A DNA stretch of 64,000 nt from positions 2,170,001 through 2,234,000 of the forward strand of contig NZ_CP128170.1 in the NCBI RefSeq assembly GCF_030347395.1, given 5' to 3'. The notes under the pieces are model-generated. The model ran no database searches. It was not told the DNA's origin and saw only the letters and a list, made by a program, of their open reading frames with translations. The stretch comes from Microbacterium sp. ET2 (lineage in GTDB: Bacteria > Actinomycetota > Actinomycetes > Actinomycetales > Microbacteriaceae). Positions 17,865 to 27,501 of the stretch are shown here, one piece after another. The translations under genes and the position numbers were made by a program. How positions within the stretch are numbered: position 1 is the first letter of the stretch; the number at the start of each line of letters is the position of its first letter.

Positions 17865-18646
17865 CCCGCCCCGTGCTCACCCTCACCGATGCCGGCGGCC
17901 CGGCAGGCGCCCCGCTCGTGGTGCTCGGCAACTCGCTCGGCACCTCGACGATCCTGTGGGAGCAGGTCGTTCCGGCCCTTCGGGACCGGTTCCGGGTACG
18001 CGCGTTCGACCTCCCCGGTCACGGTGTGTCCCCGGCGGCGACCGACGCGTTCTCCGTCGCCGATCTCGCCGACGCCCTCGCCGAGGAGATCGCGGAACCG
18101 TTCCACTACGTGGGCGTGTCGCTCGGGGGCGCCGTCGGGTTGGAGCTGGCCCTGCGGCATCCGTCCCTCGTCCGCTCCGCAACGGTCATCGCCTCGGGTG
18201 CCAGGATCGGCACGGCCGAGGGATGGCAGGAGCGTGCCGCACAGGTGCGGCAGCAGTCGACGTCGTCGCTCATCATCGCCTCGGCGGGACGATGGTTCGC
18301 CCCCGACACCATCGCCGAGAAACCCGACCTGACCGGGCGGCTCCTGCATTCCCTGCGCGACGCCGACGCCGAGAGTTACGCCCGCTGCTGCGAAGCGCTC
18401 GCCGCCCACGACGTGCGCGACCGTTTGGGAGAGATCACCGTTCCCGTGCTGGCGGTGTGGGGCGGACACGACCAGGTCACCCCCGAGAGCTTCGCCCGCG
18501 AGATCGCCGACGGCGTCGCGCGAGGCCGCGCCACCGGCATCCCGACCGCCGCCCACCTGCCGCCCGCGGACGACCCGACCGCCACGGCGGCCGTGGTCGC
18601 CGAGTTCATCAGCGAGATCGAGAGGACATCGGATGACCCGGCCTGA
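17861..18646 (+). CDS. pcaD: 3-oxoadipate enol-lactonase
   Basis: A 261-aa alpha/beta hydrolase that opens 3-oxoadipate enol-lactone. Nucleophile Ser is in VGVSLGGAVG, the acid in VWGGHDQVTP, and His in AAHLPPADDP; LGNSLGTSTILWEQ forms the oxyanion region. It is a separate protein from PcaC, unlike the fused PcaL of many actinobacteria, but the genes overlap by 14 bp. Confidence 0.92.
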   Translation: MTRPVLTLTDAGGPAGAPLVVLGNSLGTSTILWEQVVPALRDRFRVRAFDLPGHGVSPAATDAFSVADLADALAEEIAEPFHYVGVSLGGAVGLELALRHPSLVRSATVIASGARIGTAEGWQERAAQVRQQSTSSLIIASAGRWFAPDTIAEKPDLTGRLLHSLRDADAESYARCCEALAAHDVRDRLGEITVPVLAVWGGHDQVTPESFAREIADGVARGRATGIPTAAHLPPADDPTATAAVVAEFISEIERTSDDPA

Positions 18647-19034
18647 CGGCGAAGGACTGACCGACCAGGAGCGATACGACCAGGGCATGTCGGTGCGCCG
18701 CGAGGTGCTCTCACACGCCCACGTCGACCGCGCGATCGCGGGGACGACTCCGCTGACGGCGGACTTCCAGGACTTCATCACCCGCGTCGCCTGGGGGGAC
18801 GTGTGGTCGCGCCCGGGGCTCGATCGCCGCGCCCGCTCGGTGGCCGTGCTGACCGCTCTCATCGCGCTCGGCCATCACGAGGAGCTGGCGATGCACCTGC
18901 GGGCCGCGCTTCGCAATGGCCTCACCGTCGACGAGGTGCGCGAGGTCATCCTGCAGTCGGCGGTGTACTGCGGGGTGCCCGCCGCCAACACGGCGTTCCG
19001 CATCGCTGCGGAGGTCTACGCCGACGGGCCATGA
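18633..19034 (+). CDS. pcaC: 4-carboxymuconolactone decarboxylase
   Basis: A 133-aa CMD-family decarboxylase giving 3-oxoadipate enol-lactone. Typical segments are DFQDFITRVAWGDVWSRPGL, GHHEELAMHLRAALRNGL and QSAVYCGVPAANTAFR. It overlaps the 3' end of pcaD, so it is translationally coupled. Confidence 0.93.
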   Translation: MTRPDGEGLTDQERYDQGMSVRREVLSHAHVDRAIAGTTPLTADFQDFITRVAWGDVWSRPGLDRRARSVAVLTALIALGHHEELAMHLRAALRNGLTVDEVREVILQSAVYCGVPAANTAFRIAAEVYADGP

Positions 19035-19041
19035 TGTCAGC

Positions 19042-20035
19042 ATGAGCGCTGAGCCGCCCGTGACGGATGCCGCCGCCCCCGCCGATCGCGTGACGATGCG
19101 CTTTCTCGCGCTTCCGCACGACGCCGCCGCCGGCGGCCTCTCCGTCGCTGCGGGAAGCGTGATGGAGTGGATCGACCAGGCCGGGTATGCCTGCGCGGTC
19201 GGCTGGAGCGGGCGGTACTGCGTCACGGCGTACGTCGGGAACGTGCAGCACACGCGGCCGATCGCACCCGGGTCTCTCGTGGCGGTCCACGCGCGGGTCG
19301 TGCACACGGGCCGGTCGAGCGTGCACGTCGCCGTGACCGTCGAGGCCGCCGACATCCGCTCCCGCCGATACGAGCCGGCGACCACCTGCATGCTCGTCTT
19401 CGTCGCCGTCGATGACGATCGCCGGCCCGCGTCCGTGCCCGAGTGGACGCCGCGCACCGACGCCGACCGCGCACTCGGGGCGATCGCGACGTCGCGTATC
19501 GCCGCGCGCGACACCATCAAGAAGGCCATGCTCTCCCAGGTCTACACCGACGACACCGCGGCACCCCGGTCGCAGATGCGCTTCCTCGCCCCGCCGAGCG
19601 CGGTGAACTTCGGCGGCGCCGCGCACGGCGGCACGGTGATGGGCTGGATCGACGAGGCCGCCTTCGCGTGCGCAGCCGCGTGGTCGTCCGACAAGGCCGT
19701 GGCGGTGTACTCCGGGGGAATCCATTTCCTCGCGCCGGTGCGGATCGGTCACGTCGTCGAGCCTCGACGCCCGCCTGATCTACACCGGGCCCCGCAGCAT
19801 GCACATCGTCGTGCGGGTGCTCTCCGCCGACCCCCGGATGCCCGCCGAGACGACCCTCACCACGCAGTGCATCATGGTCTTCGTCGATCCCGGCCAGGAC
19901 GGCCGTGCCCGCGCCGTTCCACGCTGGGAGCCCGAGCTCGCTGAGGACGTGCGGCTCGTGAGGCATGCGGTCGAGCTCATTCACGAGCGGGAGCGGATCG
20001 TGCCGATCCCCGCCGAGCTGACCCTCCAGGACTGA
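19042..20035 (+). CDS. Double hot-dog acyl-CoA thioesterase (frameshifted)
   Basis: About 330 aa with two hot-dog repeats: GSVMEWIDQAGYACAVGW in the first and GGTVMGWIDEAAFACAAAW in the second. Acot-type thioesterases of this layout hydrolyse acyl-CoAs. The break is at 19759-19765, where GAGCCTC replaces GAGCTC; removing one C gives HVVELDARLIYTGPRSM in frame. It closes the pcaHGBDC operon and may recycle CoA from pathway intermediates, which is inferred. Confidence 0.82.
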
Positions 20036-20215
20036 ATCCCGCCGCGTCGCCCCCCACCGCTCGCCTGTCGCGATCGGCGATCCCGCACCGCGCATCGTGC
20101 CCACCGAAGCACGGTCACGGTCATTCGCCTGTCGCGAACGGTGCACGGGGGAGCCGTTCGGGCCAGGTGAACGATGGCGTCTTCGAGAGGGGTCGCGGTA
20201 GGGGCGGCCCCGGCG

Positions 20216-20250
20216 TACGATAGGTCCGTCATACGTACACGTGTACGTAT
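20216..20250 (+). promoter_or_regulatory. pcaIJFR promoter with a perfect 20-bp palindrome
   Basis: TACGAT (20216-20221) is a good -10 candidate. Just downstream, 20231-20250 is a perfect 20-bp palindrome (ATACGTACAC / GTGTACGTAT). A site covering the transcription start suits a repressor; the IclR protein encoded at the operon end is the natural candidate. The rest of the 20036-20282 gap shows nothing clear. Confidence 0.6.
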
Positions 20251-20282
20251 CGCGAACACTTGCGGAGAAGGCAGGAGCCGGT

Positions 20283-21011
20283 GTGATCGACAAAACCGTG
20301 GCGGGCGTCGCAGACGCCGTCGCCGACATCCCCGACGGGGCGACCATCATGATCGGCGGGTTCGGCCGCGCCGGTCAGCCGGTCGAGCTCATCGACGCCC
20401 TCATCGCGCAGGGCGCGAAGGACCTGACGATCGTCAACAACAACGCCGGGAACGGCGATGTGGGGCTCGCAGCCCTCCTCGCCAAGAGGCGGGTGCGCAA
20501 GATCATCTGCTCGTTTCCGCGCCAGAGCGACTCGTGGGTGTTCGACGGACTGTACCGCGACGGCGACATCGAGCTCGAGCTCGTGCCGCAGGGGAACCTC
20601 GCCGAACGCATCCGCGCCGCCGGCGCCGGGATCGGCGCCTTCTTCTCACCGACCGGGGTGGGCACCGAGCTCGCCGAGGGCAAGGAGGCCCGCGAGATCG
20701 ACGGTCGCACCTACGTGCTGGAGTACCCGATCAAGGCTGACGTCGCGCTGATCAGCGCGCTCACGGGCGACCGGTGGGGCAACCTCGTCTTCCGCGAGAC
20801 GGCCCGCAACTTCGGCCCGATCATGGCCACAGCGGCGACCCGCACGATCGCGCAGGTCGACCAGATCGTCCCGCTCGGAAGCCTCGATCCCGAGGCTGTG
20901 GTGACCCCCGGAATCTTCGTCGACCGCGTCGTCGCGGTCGGCGAGCGCCCCTGGCTGAAAGACGGCGCCTTCGTGGGCGGCGTCGACCTGGAAGGACGGC
21001 CCGTCCGATGA
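20283..21011 (+). CDS. pcaI: 3-oxoadipate CoA-transferase subunit A
   Basis: Moves CoA from succinyl-CoA to 3-oxoadipate with PcaJ. The 242-aa protein has the family start DGATIMIGGFGRAGQPVELI and KDLTIVNNNAGNGDVGLAAL. GTG at 20283 is chosen because GGAG lies 6 bp upstream; a longer version would run into the palindrome. The stop overlaps the pcaJ start. Confidence 0.92.
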   Translation: MIDKTVAGVADAVADIPDGATIMIGGFGRAGQPVELIDALIAQGAKDLTIVNNNAGNGDVGLAALLAKRRVRKIICSFPRQSDSWVFDGLYRDGDIELELVPQGNLAERIRAAGAGIGAFFSPTGVGTELAEGKEAREIDGRTYVLEYPIKADVALISALTGDRWGNLVFRETARNFGPIMATAATRTIAQVDQIVPLGSLDPEAVVTPGIFVDRVVAVGERPWLKDGAFVGGVDLEGRPVR

Positions 21012-21658
21012 GCACCCGCATCTCGCGAGACGACCTCGCCCGCCGCATCGCCGCCGACATCCCCGAGGGCGCCTACGTCAACCTCGGCATCGGCGCCCCC
21101 ACCCTCGTGGCGAACTTCCTCCCCGCCGACCTCGAGATCATCCTCCACACCGAGAACGGGCTCCTGGGAATGGGGCCCGCGCCCGAGGCGGGCGCCGTGG
21201 ACCCCGACCTGATCAACGCCGGCAAGCAGGCCGTCACCGCCCTCCCGGGTGCGGCGTACTTCCATCACGCCGATTCCTTCGGCATGATGCGCGGCGGGCA
21301 CCTCGACGTCTGCGTGCTGGGGGCGTTCCAGGTCTCGGAGACCGGCGATCTGGCGAACTGGTCGACGGGGGCGCCCGGCGCGATCCCCGCCGTCGGCGGG
21401 GCGATGGATCTCGCCATCGGCGCGAAGGATGTCTACGTCATGACCGACCTGCTCACCAAGTCCGGGGAGTCCAAACTCGTCACGGCCTGCACGTATCCGC
21501 TCACCGGCGTGGGCTGCGTCACCCGTGTGTACACCGACCACGCGATCTTCGACGTGACCCCGGGGGGGTTCGCGGTACGGGAGGCGTTCGGCGACAACAC
21601 CGTCGCCTCACTCGAAGAACTCACCGGCCTCAGCCTGGCCCCGGCGGAAGGACACTGA
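21008..21658 (+). CDS. pcaJ: 3-oxoadipate CoA-transferase subunit B
   Basis: The 216-aa catalytic subunit; the nucleophilic Glu lies in HTENGLLGMGP, matching the SENG/TENG motif of class I CoA-transferases. GGHLDVCVLGAFQVSETGDL is also typical. It sits between pcaI (ATGA overlap) and pcaF (2-bp gap). Confidence 0.93.
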   Translation: MSTRISRDDLARRIAADIPEGAYVNLGIGAPTLVANFLPADLEIILHTENGLLGMGPAPEAGAVDPDLINAGKQAVTALPGAAYFHHADSFGMMRGGHLDVCVLGAFQVSETGDLANWSTGAPGAIPAVGGAMDLAIGAKDVYVMTDLLTKSGESKLVTACTYPLTGVGCVTRVYTDHAIFDVTPGGFAVREAFGDNTVASLEELTGLSLAPAEGH

Positions 21659-21660
21659 CC

Positions 21661-22831
21661 ATGCCCGCGACCTACATCTACGACGCGGTCCGCACCCCGT
21701 TCGGCCGCGCGGGCGGCGCGCTCTCGGGCGTGCGTCCCGACGACCTGGCCGCCGTGGCGATGAAGGCGGCCGTCGAGCGGACGGGCCTCGACCCCGCCCG
21801 CATCGACGACGTGATCTTCGGCGACGCCAACCAGGCCGGTGAGGACAACCGCAACGTCGCGCGGTTCGGCGCCCTCCTCGCGGGGTTCCCCACCACGGTG
21901 CCGGGTGTCACCGTCAACCGCCTCTGCGGCTCGAGCATGGAGGCCGTCATCCAGGGCTCCCGCGCGATCGAGTCCGGCGATGCCGACGTCATCCTGGCCG
22001 GGGGCGTGGAGTCGATGAGCCGCGCGCCGTTCGTGGTGGAGAAGTCGCCGAAGCCGTGGCCGGCCACCGGCAACCAGACGATGTGGAACACCTCGATCGG
22101 CTGGCGCATGACGAACAAGGCGCTGCCGAAGGAGTGGACGATCTCCAACGGCGAGTCCGCCGAGAAGCTCGCCTCGATCTACGGGATCTCCCGAGAAGAA
22201 CAGGATGCCTTCGCGCTGCGCAGCCACGAACGTGCCGCCCGGGCCTGGGCGGACGGCGTCTTCGACGGAGAGATCACCCAGGTCCCCGGCGCCGAGCTCA
22301 CCCGCGACGAGGGCATCCGCGCCGACACGACCCTCGACAAGCTCGCGGGTCTGCGCGCGCTCTTCGCCGCCGACGGCACGGTCACCGCCGGCAACTCGTC
22401 GTCGATCAACGACGGCGCCGCAGCCATCGTCCTGGGCGCCGAGGGGGCGCTGGACGCCGAGCCGCTGGCGCGGATCACCGGCCGCGCCGCCTTCGGCAAC
22501 GACCCCGACGTGTTCGGCGTCGCCCCGGTCGAGGCCGCCCATCGGGCCCTCGCCCGCGCCGGCCGGACGTGGGCCGATGTCGACGTCATGGAGCCTCAAC
22601 GAGGCGTTCGCGTCGCAGAGCCTCGCGTGCCTGAAGCTGTGGACCGAGCTCGACCCCGAGAAGGCGAACGTGCACGGCGGTGCGATCGCGATCGGGCACC
22701 CGCTGGGCGCCTCGGGTGCCCGCGTCATCGGCCGCGCAGCGCACGAGCTCGCCCGTCGCGGCTCGGGTGTCGCGGTGGCCGCACTCTGCATCGGCGTCGG
22801 TCAGGGGCTCGCGGTGGTCCTCGAGCGGTGA
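21661..22831 (+). CDS. pcaF: 3-oxoadipyl-CoA thiolase (frameshifted)
   Basis: Thiolytic cleavage of 3-oxoadipyl-CoA to succinyl-CoA and acetyl-CoA. The nucleophilic Cys is in [14 protein letters not shown]; the catalytic His is in [11 protein letters not shown] and the second Cys in [10 protein letters not shown]. The break is at 22591-22597, where GAGCCTC should read GAGCTC to give [16 protein letters not shown], the expected NEAF motif. The stop overlaps the IclR start. Confidence 0.9.
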
Positions 22832-23607
22832 GCGGCGAAGGACCCGAGCCCTCGAGCGAGTTCGTTCAGTCGCTGGCGCGCGGACTCGGCGTCATCCGCG
22901 CCTTCGACGCGGAGCACCCGTCGCTCACCCTCAGCGACGTCGCGCGCCGCACCGATCTGACCCGCGCCGCGGCGCGACGGTTCCTGCACACGCTGCAGAC
23001 GCTTGGATACGTCCGCAGCGACGGTCGTGCCTTCGCACTGACGCCGAAGGTGCTCGAGCTCGGGTTCAGCTACCTGTCGGCGCTGTCGCTGCCCGAGGTC
23101 GTGCAGCCGCACCTCGAGGCGCTCTCGCGCGAGGTCGACGAGAGCGTCTCGGCGGCCGTCCTCGCCGGCGCGGAGGTCGTGTACGTCGCCCGCGTGCCCA
23201 CGCGTCGCATCATGAGCGTCCGCATCACGATCGGCACGAGGTTCCCCGCCTACGCCACGTCGATGGGACGGGTGCTGCTGGCCGCCCTGCCGGAGGCGGC
23301 GGTCGCCGGCATCCTCTCCCTCCTTCCGCCCGCGCACCTCACCGACCGCACCCTCACCGATCCCGAGGCGCTCGCCGCCGAGCTCGCGCGCGTGCGCACG
23401 CAGGGGTGGTCGCTCGTCGACGGCGAGCTGGAGCCGGGCCTCCGCTCGGTCGCCGCACCGGTCCGCGACCGCACCGGCTCGGTGGTGGCCGCCGTGAACA
23501 TCTCCACCAGCGCGACGCGCGACACCGTCGACCGGGTGCGCGAGACCTATCTCCCCGCGCTCCTGGCGGCCACTCGGGCGATCGAGGCGGATCTGCGGCT
23601 GGTGTAG
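22828..23607 (+). CDS. pcaR: IclR-family regulator, PcaR-like
   Basis: A 259-aa IclR protein with [23 protein letters not shown] and effector domain ([18 protein letters not shown], then [20 protein letters not shown]). It resembles PcaR/PobR proteins, whose HTH contains the [12 protein letters not shown] run. As last gene of pcaIJFR it is probably autoregulated through the palindrome at 20231-20250. The symbol rests on context and this motif. Confidence 0.85.
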   Translation: MSGEGPEPSSEFVQSLARGLGVIRAFDAEHPSLTLSDVARRTDLTRAAARRFLHTLQTLGYVRSDGRAFALTPKVLELGFSYLSALSLPEVVQPHLEALSREVDESVSAAVLAGAEVVYVARVPTRRIMSVRITIGTRFPAYATSMGRVLLAALPEAAVAGILSLLPPAHLTDRTLTDPEALAAELARVRTQGWSLVDGELEPGLRSVAAPVRDRTGSVVAAVNISTSATRDTVDRVRETYLPALLAATRAIEADLRLV

Positions 23608-23610
23608 CGG

Positions 23611-23653
23611 GGCTGAGGCGTTTCGTCTCGCTGCGCTCGCTCGACGACCGGCA
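23611..23653. repeat. Intergenic GC-rich repeat-like element
   Basis: After pcaR the sequence contains TTTCGTCTCGCTGCGCTCGC and then TCGACGACCGG. This resembles a short dispersed element I recall from Microbacteriaceae intergenic regions; only one copy is in this window, so the repeat status is from memory. Confidence 0.3.
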
Positions 23654-23686
23654 GCATCGGCCACCTCAATGCGGATATCGATCCTT

Positions 23687-23709
23687 CTTATGCGCGAAAA
23701 TGACAGATC
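23687..23709 (+). promoter_or_regulatory. CTTAnGT-N9-ACnTnAG operator, site 1
   Basis: CTTATGC, then GCGAAAATG, then ACAGATC: one of six 23-bp sites with the same spacing and a CGAAA core. It lies about 80 bp upstream of the first fused deglycosidase, next to a TAGCCT -10 candidate. Confidence 0.5.
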
Positions 23710-23790
23710 GGTCTAGCCTGGGGGTGGGCCTGTCGAGGCCCCGTGCCGGCGTCGCCGCCGTGCCGGACCATCCCGACGAAGTGAGCATCG

Positions 23791-25092
23791 ATGCTTCTCG
23801 AACGAGACATCCTCCAATCCATCGGCTTCCGCAACGTCCGTGAGGGCGACCGCGTGACCGGCTTCCAGATCCGCCTGCGCATGCCGTCGTATCGCGGCAT
23901 GGCGGCCTCGCTCATCGACGGGGTCGCGGTGCGCGTCGGCGACCTCCTCGATGTCGGTCCCGACGTTCCACGCTGGACGCTGCAGGGCCGCACGTACACC
24001 CTCCAGGAGTTGTGGGACTCCGAGGGTGTGCGGTGGCCGCTGGAGGATGCCGCGGTGATCACCGTTCCCTTCGACGGCGGCCTCCCGGAGGGCACCCACG
24101 AGGTGTCGATCGAGCTGCGGCTGCGGATGTCGTACATCCCCGTCGAGCATCAGCCGTCGACATACCGCGAGACGCGGCACATCACCCTGAGCTCCGACCT
24201 CGACGGCGGGCCCTTCAAGTACGGCGTCTCGCTGTACAGCTTCATGCACGACTTCGGCACGGTGCTCGACCTCGAGTCGGCGCTCGCACACGTCGCCGAC
24301 GTCGGCGCCACCGGGGTCGAGATCCTCGGGGAGGGGCACATCGCGGGCTACCCCGAGCCGTCGACCGCCTGGATCGACACGTGGTTCACGCTGCTGGAGA
24401 AGTACCGGCTCGAGCCGACGAACTACGGCTCGTGGATCGACACGCGCCTGCACTCCAGCGGCGCGAACGCGCGCGACCTCACCGCCGCTGAAGGAGCAGC
24501 GATGCTCCAACGCGACCTGCGGCTCGCCCGTCGCCTGGGATTCGGGTTCGTCCGTCCCAAGATCGGTGTGATCTCCAGCGACCTCGTGCCTCACCCGACG
24601 TGGACGGAGGCCGTGGAGCGGAGCCTCGACCTCGCCGCCGAGCTCGACGTGATCATCTGCCCCGAGATCCACTCGCCGACCCCCATCAAGCACGAGGTGG
24701 TCGACGACTACATCGGGCTCATCCAGCGCACCGGCACGAAGCATTTCGGTCTGCTGCTGGACACCGGCATCTTCCAGGACCGGCCGATTCCGCTCCGCCC
24801 CGGGGAGCTTCCGGGTCAGCGCCCGGCCTTCCTCGACGGCATCGGGGTCGACCCGGCCGACATCGCCGACATCGCCGAGTACGTCGTGTTCATCCAGGCG
24901 AAGTTCCACGACATCGACGAGGACCAGGTCGATCAGCAGATCCCGTGGGAGCCGGTGCTCCGTGCTCTGAAGGACGCGGGGTACTCCGGCTACCTCTCCA
25001 GCGAGTACGAGGGCGATCGCGCGCCGTGGCGCGCGATCGAGCAGGTGCGAAGGCAGCACAGCCTCATCCGCCGCATCGCCTCCGGCCTCTGA
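23791..25092 (+). CDS. Single-chain C-glycoside deglycosidase (beta-alpha fusion)
   Basis: A 433-aa natural fusion. Residues about 1-135 are a DUF6379-type beta domain (FQIRLRMPSYRGMAASLIDG, then THEVSIELRLRMSYIPV); about 140-433 are a xylose-isomerase-like TIM barrel (KYGVSLYSFMHDFGTVLDLE). Likely metal ligands are Glu in CPEIHSPT, Asp in LLLDTGIF, Gln in FIQAKFHDI and Glu in LSSEYEGDRA; the third position is Gln where most paralogues here have His. CarBC/DgpBC/DfgAB enzymes use separate subunits to cleave the C-C bond of 3-oxo-C-glycosides. It is the first gene of a five-gene operon. The exact substrate is unknown. Confidence 0.82.
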   Translation: MLLERDILQSIGFRNVREGDRVTGFQIRLRMPSYRGMAASLIDGVAVRVGDLLDVGPDVPRWTLQGRTYTLQELWDSEGVRWPLEDAAVITVPFDGGLPEGTHEVSIELRLRMSYIPVEHQPSTYRETRHITLSSDLDGGPFKYGVSLYSFMHDFGTVLDLESALAHVADVGATGVEILGEGHIAGYPEPSTAWIDTWFTLLEKYRLEPTNYGSWIDTRLHSSGANARDLTAAEGAAMLQRDLRLARRLGFGFVRPKIGVISSDLVPHPTWTEAVERSLDLAAELDVIICPEIHSPTPIKHEVVDDYIGLIQRTGTKHFGLLLDTGIFQDRPIPLRPGELPGQRPAFLDGIGVDPADIADIAEYVVFIQAKFHDIDEDQVDQQIPWEPVLRALKDAGYSGYLSSEYEGDRAPWRAIEQVRRQHSLIRRIASGL

Positions 25093-25105
25093 CGAGGAGC
25101 AGCCC

Positions 25106-26591
25106 ATGCCCAATGGACTCATCGCCGACGACAGCCTCCGCCCGCACCCCGAGGGCTTCGCGCTCGCGCTCACCCTCCCCTGGTACCGAAGCCTTTGGCT
25201 GTCGTCGGTCTCGACGCTCGCCGTCACCATCGACGGCGCGAAGGTCGCGGCATCCGATCTGTCCTTCGAGCTCGCCGGGCGCCGCTACGCGATCGACGAG
25301 CTGTCCGCGCAGAGCGAGACGCTGTGGTTCCTGCAGGCGCATCCCCTGCTCATCGTCCGCCGCGACGAGAAGGTCACCGTCGGCGACACCCACGCGGTGA
25401 CGGTTCACGGCGAGCTGCGGCTGCCCTACATGCAGATCGCGCCCGGGGACGAGGGCGGCCCGGGCCTGTACGTGCCCAATGTGGTGCATCAGACGCTCAC
25501 CCTCACGGCCACCGACGTCGACGCCGCGCCTCCCGCGCTCGTGCGCGATGTCGCACCGCCGCCGTCTGCGACCGACAGTGATCCGTTCCAGCTGGGGCTG
25601 ACCCTCTACTCCGCGAGCGCCGAATTCCGCGCTGGCTGGTACGACTTCGATGGCCTGCTCGACCGGGTCGCCGAGCTCGGCATCGGCCCCGGCATCGAGA
25701 TCGTCGCGTCGCAGATGGTACCCACCTACCCGGTCGTCTCGGATGACTTCGTCCGCACGTGGCGCGACGCCTTCGACCGGCACGGGTTCGCGGCGAGCCT
25801 CCTTCGGTGCCAACCTCGACATGGGCCGACGCCGCGATCGCGACATGACGCCCGACGAGGAGTTCGCGTTCTCGGTGGAGATGTTCCGCGGCGCGAAGAA
25901 GCTCGGGTTCCCTCTGGTGCGCATCCAATCGGCGAAGCCCGCGCTGCTGCGGCGGCTGCTTCCGGTGGCCGAGGAACTCCAGCTCACGCTCGCCTACGAG
26001 ATCCACGCGCCACTCGGTCCGAACGCGCCCGAGATCATGAAGGTGCGCGACACCTACGCCGAGCTCGATTCGCCCCTTCTCGGGTTCGTCGCCGATTTCT
26101 CCTCGACGATGCACGCGATGTCGCCGACGCTGCTGCGCGCGGTGCGGCGGGCGGGGCTCGACGACCCTGCCGTGGAAAGGCTGCAGGAGATCTGGGCCAC
26201 AGACGCGTCGATGCGCGATCGGCAGCAGGAGTTCATCGCCTATCTGCACGGCCGGGATTTCGATCCCGGGCGGCTCGGGGCCTTCGCCCACCTCGCTTTC
26301 AACATGCACGGCCACGTCGACCCGCGGGAGTGGGCCGACATCATGCCGCAGATCCTCCACGTGCACGCGAAGTTCTACGACATCGACGACAACGGGCAGG
26401 AGCCGGCGATCGACTATCCCGCCCACGTGCGGGTGTTCGTCGAGGGAGGCTACCGCGGCTTCTGGTCCAGCGAGTGGGAGGGTCACGCGTTCGCCGAGCT
26501 CGGCGAGGTCGACCCGCTCCTCCTCGTCCGGCGACAGCATGACCTCATCCGCTCGGCGATGCGGGCTGCGACGGAGCCGGCACGTGCCTGA
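25106..26591 (+). CDS. Second single-chain beta-alpha C-glycoside deglycosidase (frameshifted)
   Basis: About 494 aa. The beta domain (ALTLPWYRSLWLSSVSTLAV, then LRLPYMQIAPGDEGGPGLYV) is joined by an Ala/Pro/Asp linker to a TIM barrel with NLDMGRRRDRDMTPDEE, YEIHAPLG, VADFSSTMHA, LHVHAKFYDID and WSSEWEGHAF. The break is at 25795-25801 (GAGCCTC for GAGCTC) and removing one C gives FAASSFGANLDMG. The two parts match the separate beta at 44310 and alpha at 42475, so this is the fused form of that pair. RBS GAGGAG precedes it. Confidence 0.8.
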
Positions 26592-27501
26592 GACAGACAC
26601 TGATTTTCGCTCCCTGCCCCTTACGGAGCTTCTGCGGCTGCTGCGTGAGGAGGGTGAGCCGTCCGACCCGCGCACCGACATCGACACCGCATCTCTGAAA
26701 CGCCGGTTCCCGAGGCTCGCCGAGGTGGCGATGCGCGACCTCTCGTTCGACGGTGGCGAGGGTCGTGCGGTCCCGGCGAGGGTGTATCGGGATGTCACGG
26801 CGCCGGCCTCGGGCCGGGCGCTCGTCTGGGTCCACGGCGGGGCCTTCATCGGCGGTCACCTCGACATGCCCGAGTCGCACTGGGTCGCGATGGAGCTCGC
26901 CGCACGCGGCACTCCTGTCCTCACGCTCGACTACGTCAAGTGCCTCGGTGCAACCCACTTCCCCGAGCCCTCCGACGACGTGCTGGCAGGATGGTGGTGC
27001 GCTGTCGCCCACGCCGAGGAGCTCTTCGGGCTCCCTGCATCCGCGGTTCTTCTTGGCGGCGCGAGCGCTGGCGGCAATCTGACCGCAGGGGTCACCGCCC
27101 GCCTGCGTGACGCAGGAGACGCCATGCCGGCGGGGCTCGTCCTCGTCTACCCTGTGGTTCATCCCAACGGGCCGGAGGCCACCGCCGAGGTCGACCCGTC
27201 CTCCCGCCACGGGGAAATGGTGCTGAATTTCGCGGGCACGATCGAGGTCCTCGCCGACCCGCATGCGTTCGCGGCGCTCGGTCCGGCGGCGGGCTTCCCG
27301 CCGACGCTGGTGTTGGTGTGCGAGCACGACGAGCTCCGCCCGTCAGGCGAGGCGTTCGCACGGCAGCTCGGCGATGCCGGCGTGCCCGTCTCGCTGCGGG
27401 TGGAGCCCGGCGCAGCGCACGGTCACATCAACGAGCCGTCCGACCCCACCGCCCTCCCCACCGTCAAGGCGATCGCGGACTGGATCGGAGGACTTCCGTG
27501 A
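26584..27501 (+). CDS. Alpha/beta hydrolase, HSL-type esterase
   Basis: A 305-aa hormone-sensitive-lipase-type esterase. Oxyanion motif HGG in LVWVHGGAFIGGH, nucleophile Ser in GGASAGGNLTA, acid in VCEHDELRPSG and His in GAAHGHINEPSD. The GTG start overlaps the upstream stop. In this operon it may remove acyl groups from decorated glycosides before the glycosidases act, which is inferred. Confidence 0.85.
   Translation: MPETDTDFRSLPLTELLRLLREEGEPSDPRTDIDTASLKRRFPRLAEVAMRDLSFDGGEGRAVPARVYRDVTAPASGRALVWVHGGAFIGGHLDMPESHWVAMELAARGTPVLTLDYVKCLGATHFPEPSDDVLAGWWCAVAHAEELFGLPASAVLLGGASAGGNLTAGVTARLRDAGDAMPAGLVLVYPVVHPNGPEATAEVDPSSRHGEMVLNFAGTIEVLADPHAFAALGPAAGFPPTLVLVCEHDELRPSGEAFARQLGDAGVPVSLRVEPGAAHGHINEPSDPTALPTVKAIADWIGGLP

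Noticed and set aside
22616..22622. Further GAGCCTC copies (also at 24612) as frameshift sites
   Set aside because: Here the reading frame is continuous and conserved ([19 protein letters not shown]), so GAGCCTC is genuine.
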